A model generated the notes under the pieces. That model was not told the origin of the DNA. It saw only the letters and a list, made by a program, of their open reading frames with translations, and searched no databases. From Brachionus koreanus (Eukaryota > Rotifera > Eurotatoria > Ploima > Brachionidae), in assembly GCA_016987375.1 (NCBI GenBank), contig PJRA01000077.1, positions 1,303,130-1,341,304 on the forward strand: a stretch of 38,175 bases of DNA. Direction: 5' to 3'. The position numbers and the translations under genes are program-made. Positions 16,384 to 25,919 of this stretch are shown in pieces (position 1 is the stretch's first letter; each line of letters opens with the position of its first letter).

Positions 16384-16611
16384 CACTTAAAATCCGGAGG
16401 GTTTTTTTGGGCGCTTGATATTACATCTTTTCTTTGACTTCAGCTAAATAAACATAGTCATTATTGAGGCTTTTTTTTCAATAAGAAATCTAAAATAAAA
16501 TAAAATTAAATTAATTAATTTTTGTTACAAAATATGCTTATTTTGATTGAATAAAAATTAAAAAGAAAAGATAACACTAAGAGTTGAAAAAACTCTTTTC
16601 GGTTATGAGTG
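16384..16611. mobile_element. TTAA-flanked 228-bp MITE, second type
   Basis: Flanked by TTAA on both sides (16380-16383 and 16612-16615). The left end CACTTAAAATCCGGAGGGTT and the inverted right end CACTCATAACCGAAAAGAGT share CACT, a CCG core and a following T-run. A perfect 7-bp stem AAGAGTT/AACTCTT lies next to the right end. The TTAA target and CACT start suggest the same piggyBac-like machinery as the 215-bp MITEs, but the sequence differs. It ends about 75 bp past the end of the secreted-peptide gene. Confidence 0.6.
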
Positions 16612-16687
16612 TTAAACATAAGTTAATAATAAATTTAAATAAAAAATATAAACATTTAAATATTTTATTTTTTAAATATTTATTTAA

Positions 16688-16954
16688 TTATTTTCTTTTG
16701 TGATAACCTCCAAAATCATATCCATAATTGTTGCAATCATAATCATGCGGATGACAACGATAACTAGAAGCATAGTAGCCATAATCGTAATCATATCCAT
16801 AATATTCAGCATATTCCAAAGCCATTTTTAAATTAATTGGTTTGAGTTTGGCAGGTTTTGTAGAAGCACCAATTTTTAGGCTTTCTTCTATTATCAAACT
16901 ATTTGTCGTGATTAAATTAAAACTAAAAAGCATCCAAACTAAATAGATAATCAT
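16688..16954 (-). CDS. Small secreted Tyr/Gly-rich peptide
   Basis: An 88-aa single-exon ORF. Residues 1-19 (MIIYLVWMLFSFNLITTNS) form a classic signal peptide. The middle (about 20-45) is Lys/Leu-rich. The C-terminal half is dominated by Tyr, Gly and Asp (AEYYGYDYDYGYYASSY), followed by CHPHDYDC with two Cys and two His, and a basic KRK end. A TATA box (TATAAATA) lies 33-40 bp upstream and an AATAAA starts 4 nt after the stop, so it has complete signals for a compact gene. No family is recognised; a cuticle, adhesive or antimicrobial-type secreted peptide would fit the composition, but this is inference. Confidence 0.7.
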   Translation of the reverse strand: MIIYLVWMLFSFNLITTNSLIIEESLKIGASTKPAKLKPINLKMALEYAEYYGYDYDYGYYASSYRCHPHDYDCNNYGYDFGGYHKRK

Positions 16955-16986
16955 TTTTTTAAAATAAACTCAAAATAAAAAGCTTT

Positions 16987-16994
16987 TATTTATA
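16987..16994 (-). promoter_or_regulatory. TATA box of the secreted-peptide gene
   Basis: TATAAATA followed by AAGC, ending 33 bp before the start codon at 16954. That spacing implies transcription starting close to the ATG and a 5' UTR of only about 10-15 nt. Confidence 0.5.
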
Positions 16995-17287
16995 ATAGAA
17001 TGATTATCCCAGATTATTGATCCAATTTCAAGTTTACTTTTTTTGGAGACCTGGTTTCATTAAAGGCACTTTTTTTAAATGGAACACTAATTTTGTTAAC
17101 TTAGATGCGAAATTTTTTTCAATTACTTTATAAATTATGACTCGTCAGCTTTTAATTTCTATTCATTTAATTATAATAAATCTTGAAAAATTTGTTAATT
17201 TAAATTTTTTGTTCATGATTAGATCTTTTATATTTTTAGTTTTTTTCTTTTGGAATATGATAAGTTTATAATCATAAAGTAACTGAA

Positions 17288-19522
17288 ATGGAAGCTAACA
17301 AAACCGATTCAGAGACTTGCATCGCCCGAGCCAAGAGCGCTGCGGCTGAAGGAGATTTTGCGAAAGCGATGAGATTCTGCGAAAAATCAATAAAACTATA
17401 CCCATCTGAATCCGCTAAAAGTAATTAACCAAAATCTTAAATAAATATTCATATATTCATAAATTAAAATATGTTTATTAGAGCTGTTAGAGGACTACAA
17501 GAAAAATTTAGATTCACAAGGCTCAAAAAAATATTCTAGCGGAACTAAAGATATGCCAAATATTTCGGAGAAAAAAAATAATAAAACTCATGCTGCAAAT
17601 GAATACTCCTCAGAACAAATTGATGCTGTTAAAAAGTAATTTTGTCTTGTCCTATTCTGTTATTTAATTCGAATTTTGTCTCTAATCAAAAATTGTTTAG
17701 AATCAAAAATTGTCGAGATTTTTATGAAATTCTCGGTGTACCTAAGACATCAAGTGATGCCGATCTGAAAAAAGCTTATAGGAAATTAGCCCTTCAGTTT
17801 CACCCAGACAAAAATAAAGCACCTGGGGCTACCGAGGCTTTCAAAGGTATTCAACTTAATTTTAAGATAATTTTCTGTATTTTTTAAAAAATTTTTCCAA
17901 TATATTTAAAATGAATGATATTTTTTCCTATAAAAAAATAGTCTTAATTTTTTTTTGCTTTTTTTATGAGGCTTGTATCTAATAAATGATAATAATTACA
18001 ACTTTGGAAACTATTACAGAAAATTTGACATTTTAAAATTACTAAAAATCTAAGAGCTAATTTTATTTTTAATTAAACTAGAAATTTGTATGGGTATTTT
18101 TTAAATCTCAAATTAATAACAGTAGTTGGACAAATTATTTTTTGGTATCTTCATGACCGTATTAGTTTATTTAGATGTTTGCTTTTTTTTTATTTCAATT
18201 AGATTTAAAAAATATAAAATCATTATCCTTAAAAAAAATATTCAAATAGTAAAATTCGTTGATTTCTGAATTATCATCTTAATTCATTCGTAAAAAAAAG
18301 TTTAATTTTTTAAAAGTTTATTGCATTCATTCTAAAATCAAGTAAATTGCGGACTTACTTCGCAATTCTTTCACTTTCTGAAATCATTTGTACTTATTAA
18401 TTGCTAAGAACTAATGATCATGTTTTTTTACTACTCCTCCGTTTTTTTTGTCGTTCAAATTCAAATATGAATTTTTTTGATTATTTTGAATTTAGAAATG
18501 AAATGCTTTATTTTCTGCAAGAGAATAAAAAACATCAATAATAAAGATTTAATAAATTTTTTTTCTTTTAATTTTAATATTTTCCAATTTTCAAAAAAAT
18601 TTTTATTGCTTTTTCTGTAATCAGTCCTCATTTTAAGCAGAGTTGTTCAAAAGTCATAAAATCAAAGTCAAGTCAAATAATTTGACTTGACTTTCAAAAG
18701 ACTTTTTTTTTACTTTTGCACAAGTCTGATTTCATTATCAATATTCATTACCAGGAGTTTTATTAGTTCAAATAAAAAAGTTAAAAAATAAAAGATTTAA
18801 TAAAACTTTTTTCCATCAATTTTTTAATCAAAATTTTTCAATTTTTTAAAGCAATCGGAAAAGCTTTTGCAGTTCTGAGCGATGCCCAAAAAAGAAAACA
18901 GTATGATGAATTAGGACCAGAGTCGTTTGAGGATTCGGTGCGTTCAAGTAGTTCAGCAAGAAGTCGCTATGCTAGTCGAACACAATACAATACATATTAT
19001 TGGAATGATGATGATTTTTCTGCAGATGAACTTTTTAATCTTTTTTTCGGTGCTGGAATGAACAATCGGCGTCATCATACTCACCGAGCACAAACCTATT
19101 CACAAAATAATTTTAACTTTAATTCGCCTAGCAATAATTATGCAGTCCTATTTCAATTATTGCCAATTTTAATCATTGTTTTTTTGTCTTTATTGAGTAA
19201 TTTAATGATAGGCGAACCGGTCTACAGTCTGCAAAGGACGGGAAAGTTCGCCCATGAAAGAAAAACAAGTGACCACAATGTTCCGTATTTTGTAAAGAGT
19301 GATTTTAGAATCGATAGTGCTCACGAGAAGGCGAGGCTTGAACGACAAATCGAAGAAGAATTACACATGGAACTGAAACAAAATTGTCATAGAGAGAGAA
19401 TTCACAGAGAAACCCAGATTTGGCGTGCAAAGAATTACGGTGATGAAAGACTATTGAAAAAGGTTACAGACCAAAAAATGCCGTCATGTGAAAAAATTCG
19501 ACATATTTTTGGAGGCGGTTAA
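17288..19522 (+). CDS. DNAJB12: DNAJB12/DNAJB14-type ER membrane J-protein
   Basis: A tail-side-anchored ER HSP40 that recruits cytosolic Hsp70 to ER-associated degradation and membrane-protein quality control. Four exons: 17288-17420, 17482-17635, 17701-17846 and 18852-19522, giving about 367 aa, close to the animal family length. The N-terminus (METC-like [20 protein letters not shown]) matches the short helical region of DNAJB12. The J domain is ~101-165, with [30 protein letters not shown] and the HPD triad at 130-132. A Ser/Arg/Tyr/Asn-rich linker follows, then one transmembrane helix (~242-263, [20 protein letters not shown]) and the C-terminal DUF1977 region ending in IFGGG. Intron 3 (1005 bp) carries a hAT-like MITE. 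AATAAA is about 20 nt after the stop. Confidence 0.93.
18638..18728. mobile_element. 91-bp hAT-like MITE in DNAJB12 intron 3
   Basis: Ends CAGAGTTGTTCAAAAGT and, inverted, CAGACTTGTGCAAAAGT: typical hAT CAG...CTG termini. The centre contains a perfect palindrome of 15-bp arms (AAAGTCAAGTCAAAT around one A). The 8-bp flanks ATTTTAAG and ATTTCATT are only partly alike, so the target duplication is decayed or absent. Confidence 0.6.
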
Positions 19523-20364
19523 TCTATTTATTTCAAGTTTTTAATAAAAAACAATCAGTTAAGTTCATTTAAACAATTTGATATTTTTATTTATAAATTA
19601 ATCCTCACGATAAATGAATGTGAGTAGTTATTTTAAAAAAGTTTAGATTTTTATTTTAAAATTTAACAATAAAAAATATTTTAAATTTTACGTTTGATAT
19701 TTGTTTAAGAATCGTATAAAACACGATAACTTAATTTTTGACAATATTAGGAGACTAGAGCTTGGCAAAAGGAAAAAAATATAATTTGAAACAAGAGCAA
19801 CTAAACTTTTTATTTTTTAATAGTTATTAAATGTAGAAAATGTGAAAAAATTAAATCGATTTTTTTTAAATAATTTTTTTTTTTACAAAATTTTTAAGCT
19901 TTTTTGAACACCATTTGACTTAAGTTTTATATTTAGTAACAGTACAAAGCTGATGTGAGTTAACAAGTCTAAAATTTTCAGAAATCTTTTTGAAGATTTT
20001 TGAAAAATGAAGGTTTTCAGAACATATAACATATTTTGAACACCAAAGCATATACATTGTATATGAACTTAAAATAAACTTGAATTCTGTTGACGTGTAT
20101 TTTTTTTAGCTTATTTAATTTAATTAATAATTACAAAAAAAATAGGAAAGGATTTATTAAGTAATGAAAGCTTTTTTGAATCGTATTTTGATAATTTCTC
20201 AACACCTTAAAAGATCAATAGATTTGCTAAGATTTAAATAGTATAATAGTATTAAAATAATATATTAATAAAATATTCTAAAACACTATAAAAAATAACA
20301 TTTTCTAACAGATATTAACTTTTTTTAAGGTAAAATAACGTAAAAAAAGAATGAATTTTTCTTA
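19523..20364. other. Intergenic after DNAJB12
   Basis: Contains the DNAJB12 poly(A) signal near 19543. The remainder is AT-rich with no supportable gene or repeat. Confidence 0.4.
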
Positions 20365-20723
20365 CCCGAGGGGAAAAAAACAGACAAAAAACACTGTTTA
20401 AACGGCGTTTAATAGCTGTTTTTGTGCGTTTTTGCTTTGTTTTTATGCGTTTGAAACGTGAGCGTTTTTGAAGCAAAAAAACGAGCAAAAAGAATTAATA
20501 AAAAACACCTATAAACATTATTGAATGTAGAATTTTTTATTTTAAATTTTATTTTAATTTAATTATTTATGACTTAATTTGTCTAAATTCTTGTCTTTAT
20601 GCTTTTTTTTGAACAAAAATAATAATTTTTTTTTGGCTTTTTTACCCTCGTTTATAGTCTGTTTTTATTTCGTTTAAACGCTCACGTTTAAACAGTGTTT
20701 TTTGTCTGTTTTTGTTCCCTGGG
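20365..20723. mobile_element. 359-bp TIR element
   Basis: Terminal inverted repeats of about 38 bp: both ends run inward through AAAAACAGACAAAAAACACT and GTTTAAACG, with outer tips CCCGAGGGGAA and CCCAGGGAACA. Further GTTTTTG/CGTTT motifs repeat inside. No clear target duplication. The CAGGG-like tip is compatible with hAT, but superfamily is unproven. Non-coding. Confidence 0.7.
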
Positions 20724-20944
20724 TCATCCTTTGATTTAAGAAAATATTAATCCTTTTCCATTCTATTACAATTCAAACCCAAATAAATAATAAAAATAAA
20801 AGTCGTTTCTTGATTTTATCTCAAAACTGTATATTTCTCATTTTCTGTCATTGTACAAATCTGTTTTCCAAATCTTATCCACGATTACTTTTACTTCAGT
20901 CTCGTTAATATTTTTCACTATTCTCTAAAATGTTTTTCAAATAC

Positions 20945-23900
20945 TTTATCAGCTGTATAGACAGCAGACTCCCTCATATTGAGCTAGTGCTCCTTAATAA
21001 TAAAATATAAAATAAAATAAAGAAAAAAACTTAAGCTTACTAGTGTGATTAATAGATTAATTATTATTAGCAAATGCTTTGTTTTGCTCCTCTTACTCCT
21101 CCACTTGGTCCTTCATTATTCACTGAGCTCATGAGTTTGGCATCGTATTATCAATTGTTATGATTGTAATTTTTGTTGATTTTATAGAATTGAATAAGAT
21201 CCCCACGCTCTCGCCTATATTTTAGAGTTTCTAATCACAAGTTAGCTAATTTTGACTCATAGTTCAAACTTTTTTTAGTAGAACAAGATTCGTTGCGCGT
21301 CTTTGTCCTTGTTCAAGTCTAAATATATCCTTCTTTAAATAAGAATTCCAGACAGGTGCCATTTGAGTTTGTTGTTCACCATTACACCAAAATCGCGCTG
21401 AGTAGTCTCGCTAATTCAACTCTCAAATCATCTGCATTTAAGATTGAGATTTTTTGCCTAGCAATGGTTGAGTTGAGTTGCATGAAATTCCACCCTCCAA
21501 CCTATCAACCATTTTGCTAATGTAATCTCTAATTAGCAATTGATCACATGAATTTCTAATGACGCTAATCAATTTACTGTCTTCCACAAACAGCTTGCAA
21601 AAGTTCCTTACTAGCTCTGGTAAGTCATTAGTGGAGATCAGGAATGGTAACGAACCAAGAACTGAACCTTGTGGAACCCCACTTAACAAATTAACCCAAT
21701 CAGATTCATACTGACCTATTACAACTCTCTGTTTCCTATCTTGTAGAAAATTTTCGAATCCATTTTCAATAAGTTAACTAAACAAACGCTTTCGAGAAAC
21801 CTAAAAAACTGAACTATAACACTAAATTCTCTATTCAAGGCATCAGTAATAATATTTTTCTTTCAAGTTGGTTACACAGGATTTATCAAGCATAAATCCA
21901 TGTTGAACAGAAAGTAATATGGGTTCCGATAAATGCATTACCCTTACATCTCTTATTAACTTCTCCATTAGTCTTATTAATATCGATAAAAGCGATATTG
22001 GACGGTAGTTTTCAGGATTTGTTTTACCACCTTTTTTCTTGTTTACTGGAGTTCCTAACATTTGCTCTTTTCCAACACGCTTGTATAAACTAGACTCGTA
22101 TGATAATTTAAACAAAAAGACAGCGGCTCCCATAATATATCACTACACTCAAGTACATATGGATGAATGCCATCGGTTCTTATTAATTTGTTTCTGTCTA
22201 ACTCATCAAGTCTCTTTTTTATGCAAACTAGACTGAAGACCAAATCCGGATTTACTATGCAATCTATTGGAGCACTCAAGGGAATCTCTAGTTCAATATT
22301 TAACTCATCATCTGCTTTGAATAATCTGAAAAATGATCATTAAGACATTTTGCGATATCATTGCCTTTTACCAATTGATTTGCAAATTTGTCAGTAAGCG
22401 ATCGAATGTTACACTTGATATTTTCCTAAATATTCACATACGAGTTTTAGATTCGATTTACACTTATCGATTATTGACTTTTCACAGAGTTTATGAGCTA
22501 ACTTGACTACCGCTTTATATTTTCTAGCCTGCTTGTTGAATTTAGATTTTATCTCCTGTTTGTTCTCTGTAGAAGCTTCTCTAAATTTTGTAAAAGCCCT
22601 CAAATTAAATTGACATGCTTGTTATATCTCGATTAAACCAAATAGGGTTTTTATTCACTTCGTTTACCAACAATCTTTTCTCAGGTATATTCCTAAGTAA
22701 TTGGTGCCAAATAATGCTTGTCCGAAACATTAAATTGAAAAAAAATCCTGACTATTAGTTGTCCTCTAAGGTTAAGTAAATTGAAATACTAATATGATAT
22801 ATCATGTTGTACAGAATTTTATCCTGAAAGAGCTATAATTTATTTTATATCGGATAATTTTTCCAGAAGTAATGATTAAAATTTAAAAGAATATTAAGGT
22901 ATTATGTGTAAAAAGTATATTTTCAAAAAATTTATATTTTTTTTAATATTTTCTAATCAAAATTAAAATCTTATACAGTTATAATTTTTAAATAATGCTA
23001 TTAAATGATTACCTAAAATATATAAAAATTTGTAAAGAAAAAAATGTATAATACTTAATAGAGGTACAACGTTTAAATGAAAAAATAATTTTAAAATTGA
23101 TTAAAAATGTATTTAAATATTAAATTTGTTTTGCATAAACTCATAAAAATTTTTAAAATTTAAATTATTTTAAAAAATATCAAAAATTTAAAATTTTTTA
23201 ATAATAAAAATTGGTAGACCAAAGCAACAAGCTTTACGTGAACCTGCTGATTCTGTAATTTTTCGAATGATTAGTGGTTTCAAAAAAAACTATCTTTCGG
23301 TGGATTAAAAATTTTATCGAAAATCGAAAAATAGACTCAAAAAAATCAACTTGAAGACCTGGTTCAGCAGCAATTGAAATCAACAAACGTAAAGTAAAAC
23401 GTTTAACAACTGGCATTCTTGGAGACAAATCGCGGCAAAATTAAATTTTTCAAAAGGATCAGTAGTAAACATTTTTAAAGAACTTAACCTTTAAGTATTT
23501 TTCAAAAATTTTTTTTCAAAAATTATGTTTAAACTTTTATTTCGTATTTGTCATGAAACAGCTTACAACATTTTTCAACATTTTTTCGTTTAGTAGCTCA
23601 TAACAGTCGATTAAGCTAAAATCTTTTCTAATATCCACATAGTTGCCTTTCCTTAAGTTTAGTTTTTTAATTATTGTTGTTTTAATTTTGACTTCGAATT
23701 TTAAACTAGAATGGAGCCTCATTTTATCAGTCAAATTGGTGAAATAGTATGAATGATATCTGGATCATCAGCAATCATCAGATCAAGAACATATTCGGCA
23801 AAAGTTGGTTCAATTACAAACTGATGCATAAAACAATCACTTAGTACTTTTAGAAACTATCCTTGCATCCACTCCCAAGCACAGTTCCTACATCAACGTC

Positions 23901-24420
23901 CCATTCGATTGCGGGAAAATTGAAGAAACCAAACAATAGGATTTTTGAAAACATTTTACGCTCAATTTTGCTGACTTTATTGTATTATTGATATCGAATG
24001 TCTGCTCTGATAGTGTTACTGTGATATTGTCTTTGTGATTTGACATGAAAAACAGTCAACTTCATCTTATCATATTAATTTGATATTAAATCATTTCTGA
24101 CTCGCTTGTACATATTGTAATTAACTAAATTATTCATCGATGATTCATTGAACCATCTCTGCGAGAGTTACCAGATCTAAAGTTCACAAACAGCCAAATA
24201 AACTCATCCCATTTGTTACATATTCATCATTTACCCCAACATTAGTAAAATCATTCGGACTACTCGAAAAATTTAGTACGTCAAATCAACTTTGCTCAAA
24301 TAGACTTTTAAATTTCTCTTTCTTAAGAAACAAATGTTTCAATTATTCTTGGTTTCCACTCTCAAGTATTTATCAAACTCTCTCTCAGCTGGCATTTTTT
24401 GTTAACATAAACTCTTCTGA
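20945..24420 (-). pseudogene. Decayed LINE (endonuclease + reverse transcriptase)
   Basis: Read on the minus strand, blocks of a CR1/Jockey-type ORF2 appear in order. Endonuclease: about 24250-23760, including a GDFNFP-like region and FVIEPTFAEYVLDLMIADDP. Linker: KLNLRKGNYVDIRKDFSLID (23660-23600) and PEKRLLVNEVNKNPIWFNRD. Fingers/palm: LDELDRNKLIRTDGIHPYVL, TNPENYRPISLLSI, SGVPQGSVLG. The YxDD box reads LFVEDSKLI in place of FADD, losing the first catalytic Asp. The 3' end has an A/T-rich tail near 21000-21030. Stops and frameshifts throughout make it inactive. About 800 bp (roughly 22740-23560) is a later insertion. Confidence 0.8.
23208..23494 (+). pseudogene. Tc1-like transposase N-terminal fragment nested in LINE
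   Basis: Plus-strand frames give IGRPKQQALREPADSVIFRM, then (after frameshifts) RPGSAAIEINKRKVKRLTTG and SWRQIAAKLNFSKGSVVNIF. A paired helix-turn-helix with a basic GRPR-like linker is the N-terminal DNA-binding domain of Tc1/mariner transposases. The catalytic domain is missing. It lies in opposite orientation inside the LINE, between its endonuclease and RT parts. It may belong to the same family as the C-terminal remnant at 300-524. Confidence 0.55.
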
Positions 24421-24922
24421 ACCGAAACTTTTTTTAAAACACTAAAATTAACTTTTTAATTTTTGTTGCAAACTATGCACAATATGATGAGGTTCGACAC
24501 TAGAAAAATAAAAATTAAAAATATTTTGCCAAGCGTTTTAATGCAGCTGAGCATTTGCAGAATGTATTATGGCTGTTACAAACATTAGACAAACAATATA
24601 GCTGGACAAATCAAAATCTAAAAACTAAATCATTTAGCAAACAAAATAAAAAAATTTTGAGAAATTTCACAAAAAATCTAAAAATATTAAAATTTAAATT
24701 CAAATTTTATTCATTTACACACTTTTTTTGATTCTTAATGTTAATTTATTAACAAAGATATTTAAATGATTCAAGACAAAAATTCAAATCTAAATTGTTT
24801 TTAAACAATAAATAAAATAATTTAATAAATATTTTTTAAAATAAAATTAAATAAATTAAAGTAAAAAGGAAAATTTTAACAAAAAATAAATAACTCTAAT
24901 AACATTGAAGACTCTTGCAGAA
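24421..24922. other. Spacer between LINE and membrane-protein gene
   Basis: AT-rich, with a short stretch (24662-24685) resembling part of the MITE at 580-767. The 3' UTR of the minus-strand gene at 24923 should lie here, but no AATAAA is found close to its stop. Confidence 0.35.
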
Positions 24923-25891
24923 TTACAGTAAACACGAATGTTTTTTATCATTTGTATTTTGTAAGCTGAATATTTTTTTTGAAAACTCTTCTAAAGGTAG
25001 CACATTTTTTGACTTCAGATTAGAATCGGACTTGCTGATGCGACTAGTTTGAAGTAGAGTGGGTTTTTTGTGTAGATTGTAGTGTAGATTGAGTAGACTT
25101 TCGCGCACATGTATCGGAATCCAGTTCGGATCAAGTAGATCCCTTGATTTCGGATTTTCAGACATGGCTGTATTCCTGACCAATTTTTTAAAATATCTTG
25201 AACTTTTAAAAACCGGCTCATTTGATTCATTCGAATCTCTAATATTTAACTCGTCCTTCGATTGCATAGACAACGTTCTATCCGAATTTTTTATTTCGCT
25301 GAGAAGAGGCTTTCGAAGCTTGGACTTAGCGTACAAAGTTCTGCGGTCTGAAACTCGTTTTTGTGTATTCTTTGAGAATTGATAAACAATACGGTTCGAG
25401 GACCGATCGAAAAATTTGGCTCGGACAATGTCGGTCTGCGTTGGGTTATAGGATAGTGAGAGTGCGTGTTCGGGAAGAAGATGTTTTAACTTGAAACGAT
25501 TGTAATAGTCTCTGGAATAGGACCAGTAGGGCTTGTAGACGGTGTCCGATCTTAAACAAACGCTCAGTCGAGGCTCCGAATTCGAGCGAATCCTCGACTT
25601 TAAACTAGGCTTATCAATGGCATTTTTGGGATAATTGCTGATTGAATTTTCCATAGGAGATTTTTTCACGCTTGAAAAGCGTGGATAAGTCGGCTTTTTG
25701 CGATAAATAATTGTGTCTTGTTCATTTTTGACTATTTTTACCTCCTCGATGTGCATAGGCTCGCTGCTGTACGGTGGCAGCATGGGAGGTATGGTGCGTA
25801 GCTTTTGATATTTGCTTAAACAAAGCAAAATAGACAGCACCCACAGACTTAAAACGATGATAATCAGTAGTAATTCACCAAATGGTATCAT
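24923..25891 (-). CDS. Unrecognised single-pass membrane protein
   Basis: A 322-aa open frame with normal coding composition. Residues ~6-28 (ELLLIIIVLSLWVLSILLCL) form one strong transmembrane helix preceded by only five residues. The remaining ~290 residues are a basic, Ser/Arg/Lys/Tyr-rich, probably disordered cytosolic tail with PPMLPPYSSEP, SNSEPRLS and an end in KKHSCLL. No domain is recognised. The frame stays open upstream of the ATG as ALDVTARDS back to a TTTTTTTTAAG at 25918, which could be a splice acceptor. It may therefore be the last exon of a larger type I receptor-like protein instead of a complete gene. No upstream exons were found by eye. Confidence 0.65.
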   Translation of the reverse strand: MIPFGELLLIIIVLSLWVLSILLCLSKYQKLRTIPPMLPPYSSEPMHIEEVKIVKNEQDTIIYRKKPTYPRFSSVKKSPMENSISNYPKNAIDKPSLKSRIRSNSEPRLSVCLRSDTVYKPYWSYSRDYYNRFKLKHLLPEHALSLSYNPTQTDIVRAKFFDRSSNRIVYQFSKNTQKRVSDRRTLYAKSKLRKPLLSEIKNSDRTLSMQSKDELNIRDSNESNEPVFKSSRYFKKLVRNTAMSENPKSRDLLDPNWIPIHVRESLLNLHYNLHKKPTLLQTSRISKSDSNLKSKNVLPLEEFSKKIFSLQNTNDKKHSCLL

Positions 25892-25919
25892 GCTATCTCG
25901 TGCAGTAACATCTAGTGCT

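Noticed and set aside
24923..24934. C-terminal KKHSCLL of the membrane protein as a prenylation signal
   Set aside because: A CaaX box needs Cys fourth from the end; here it is third.
25089..25382. Plus-strand 97-aa open frame within the membrane-protein gene
   Set aside because: A shadow of the longer minus-strand ORF, which has a transmembrane segment and better coding composition.
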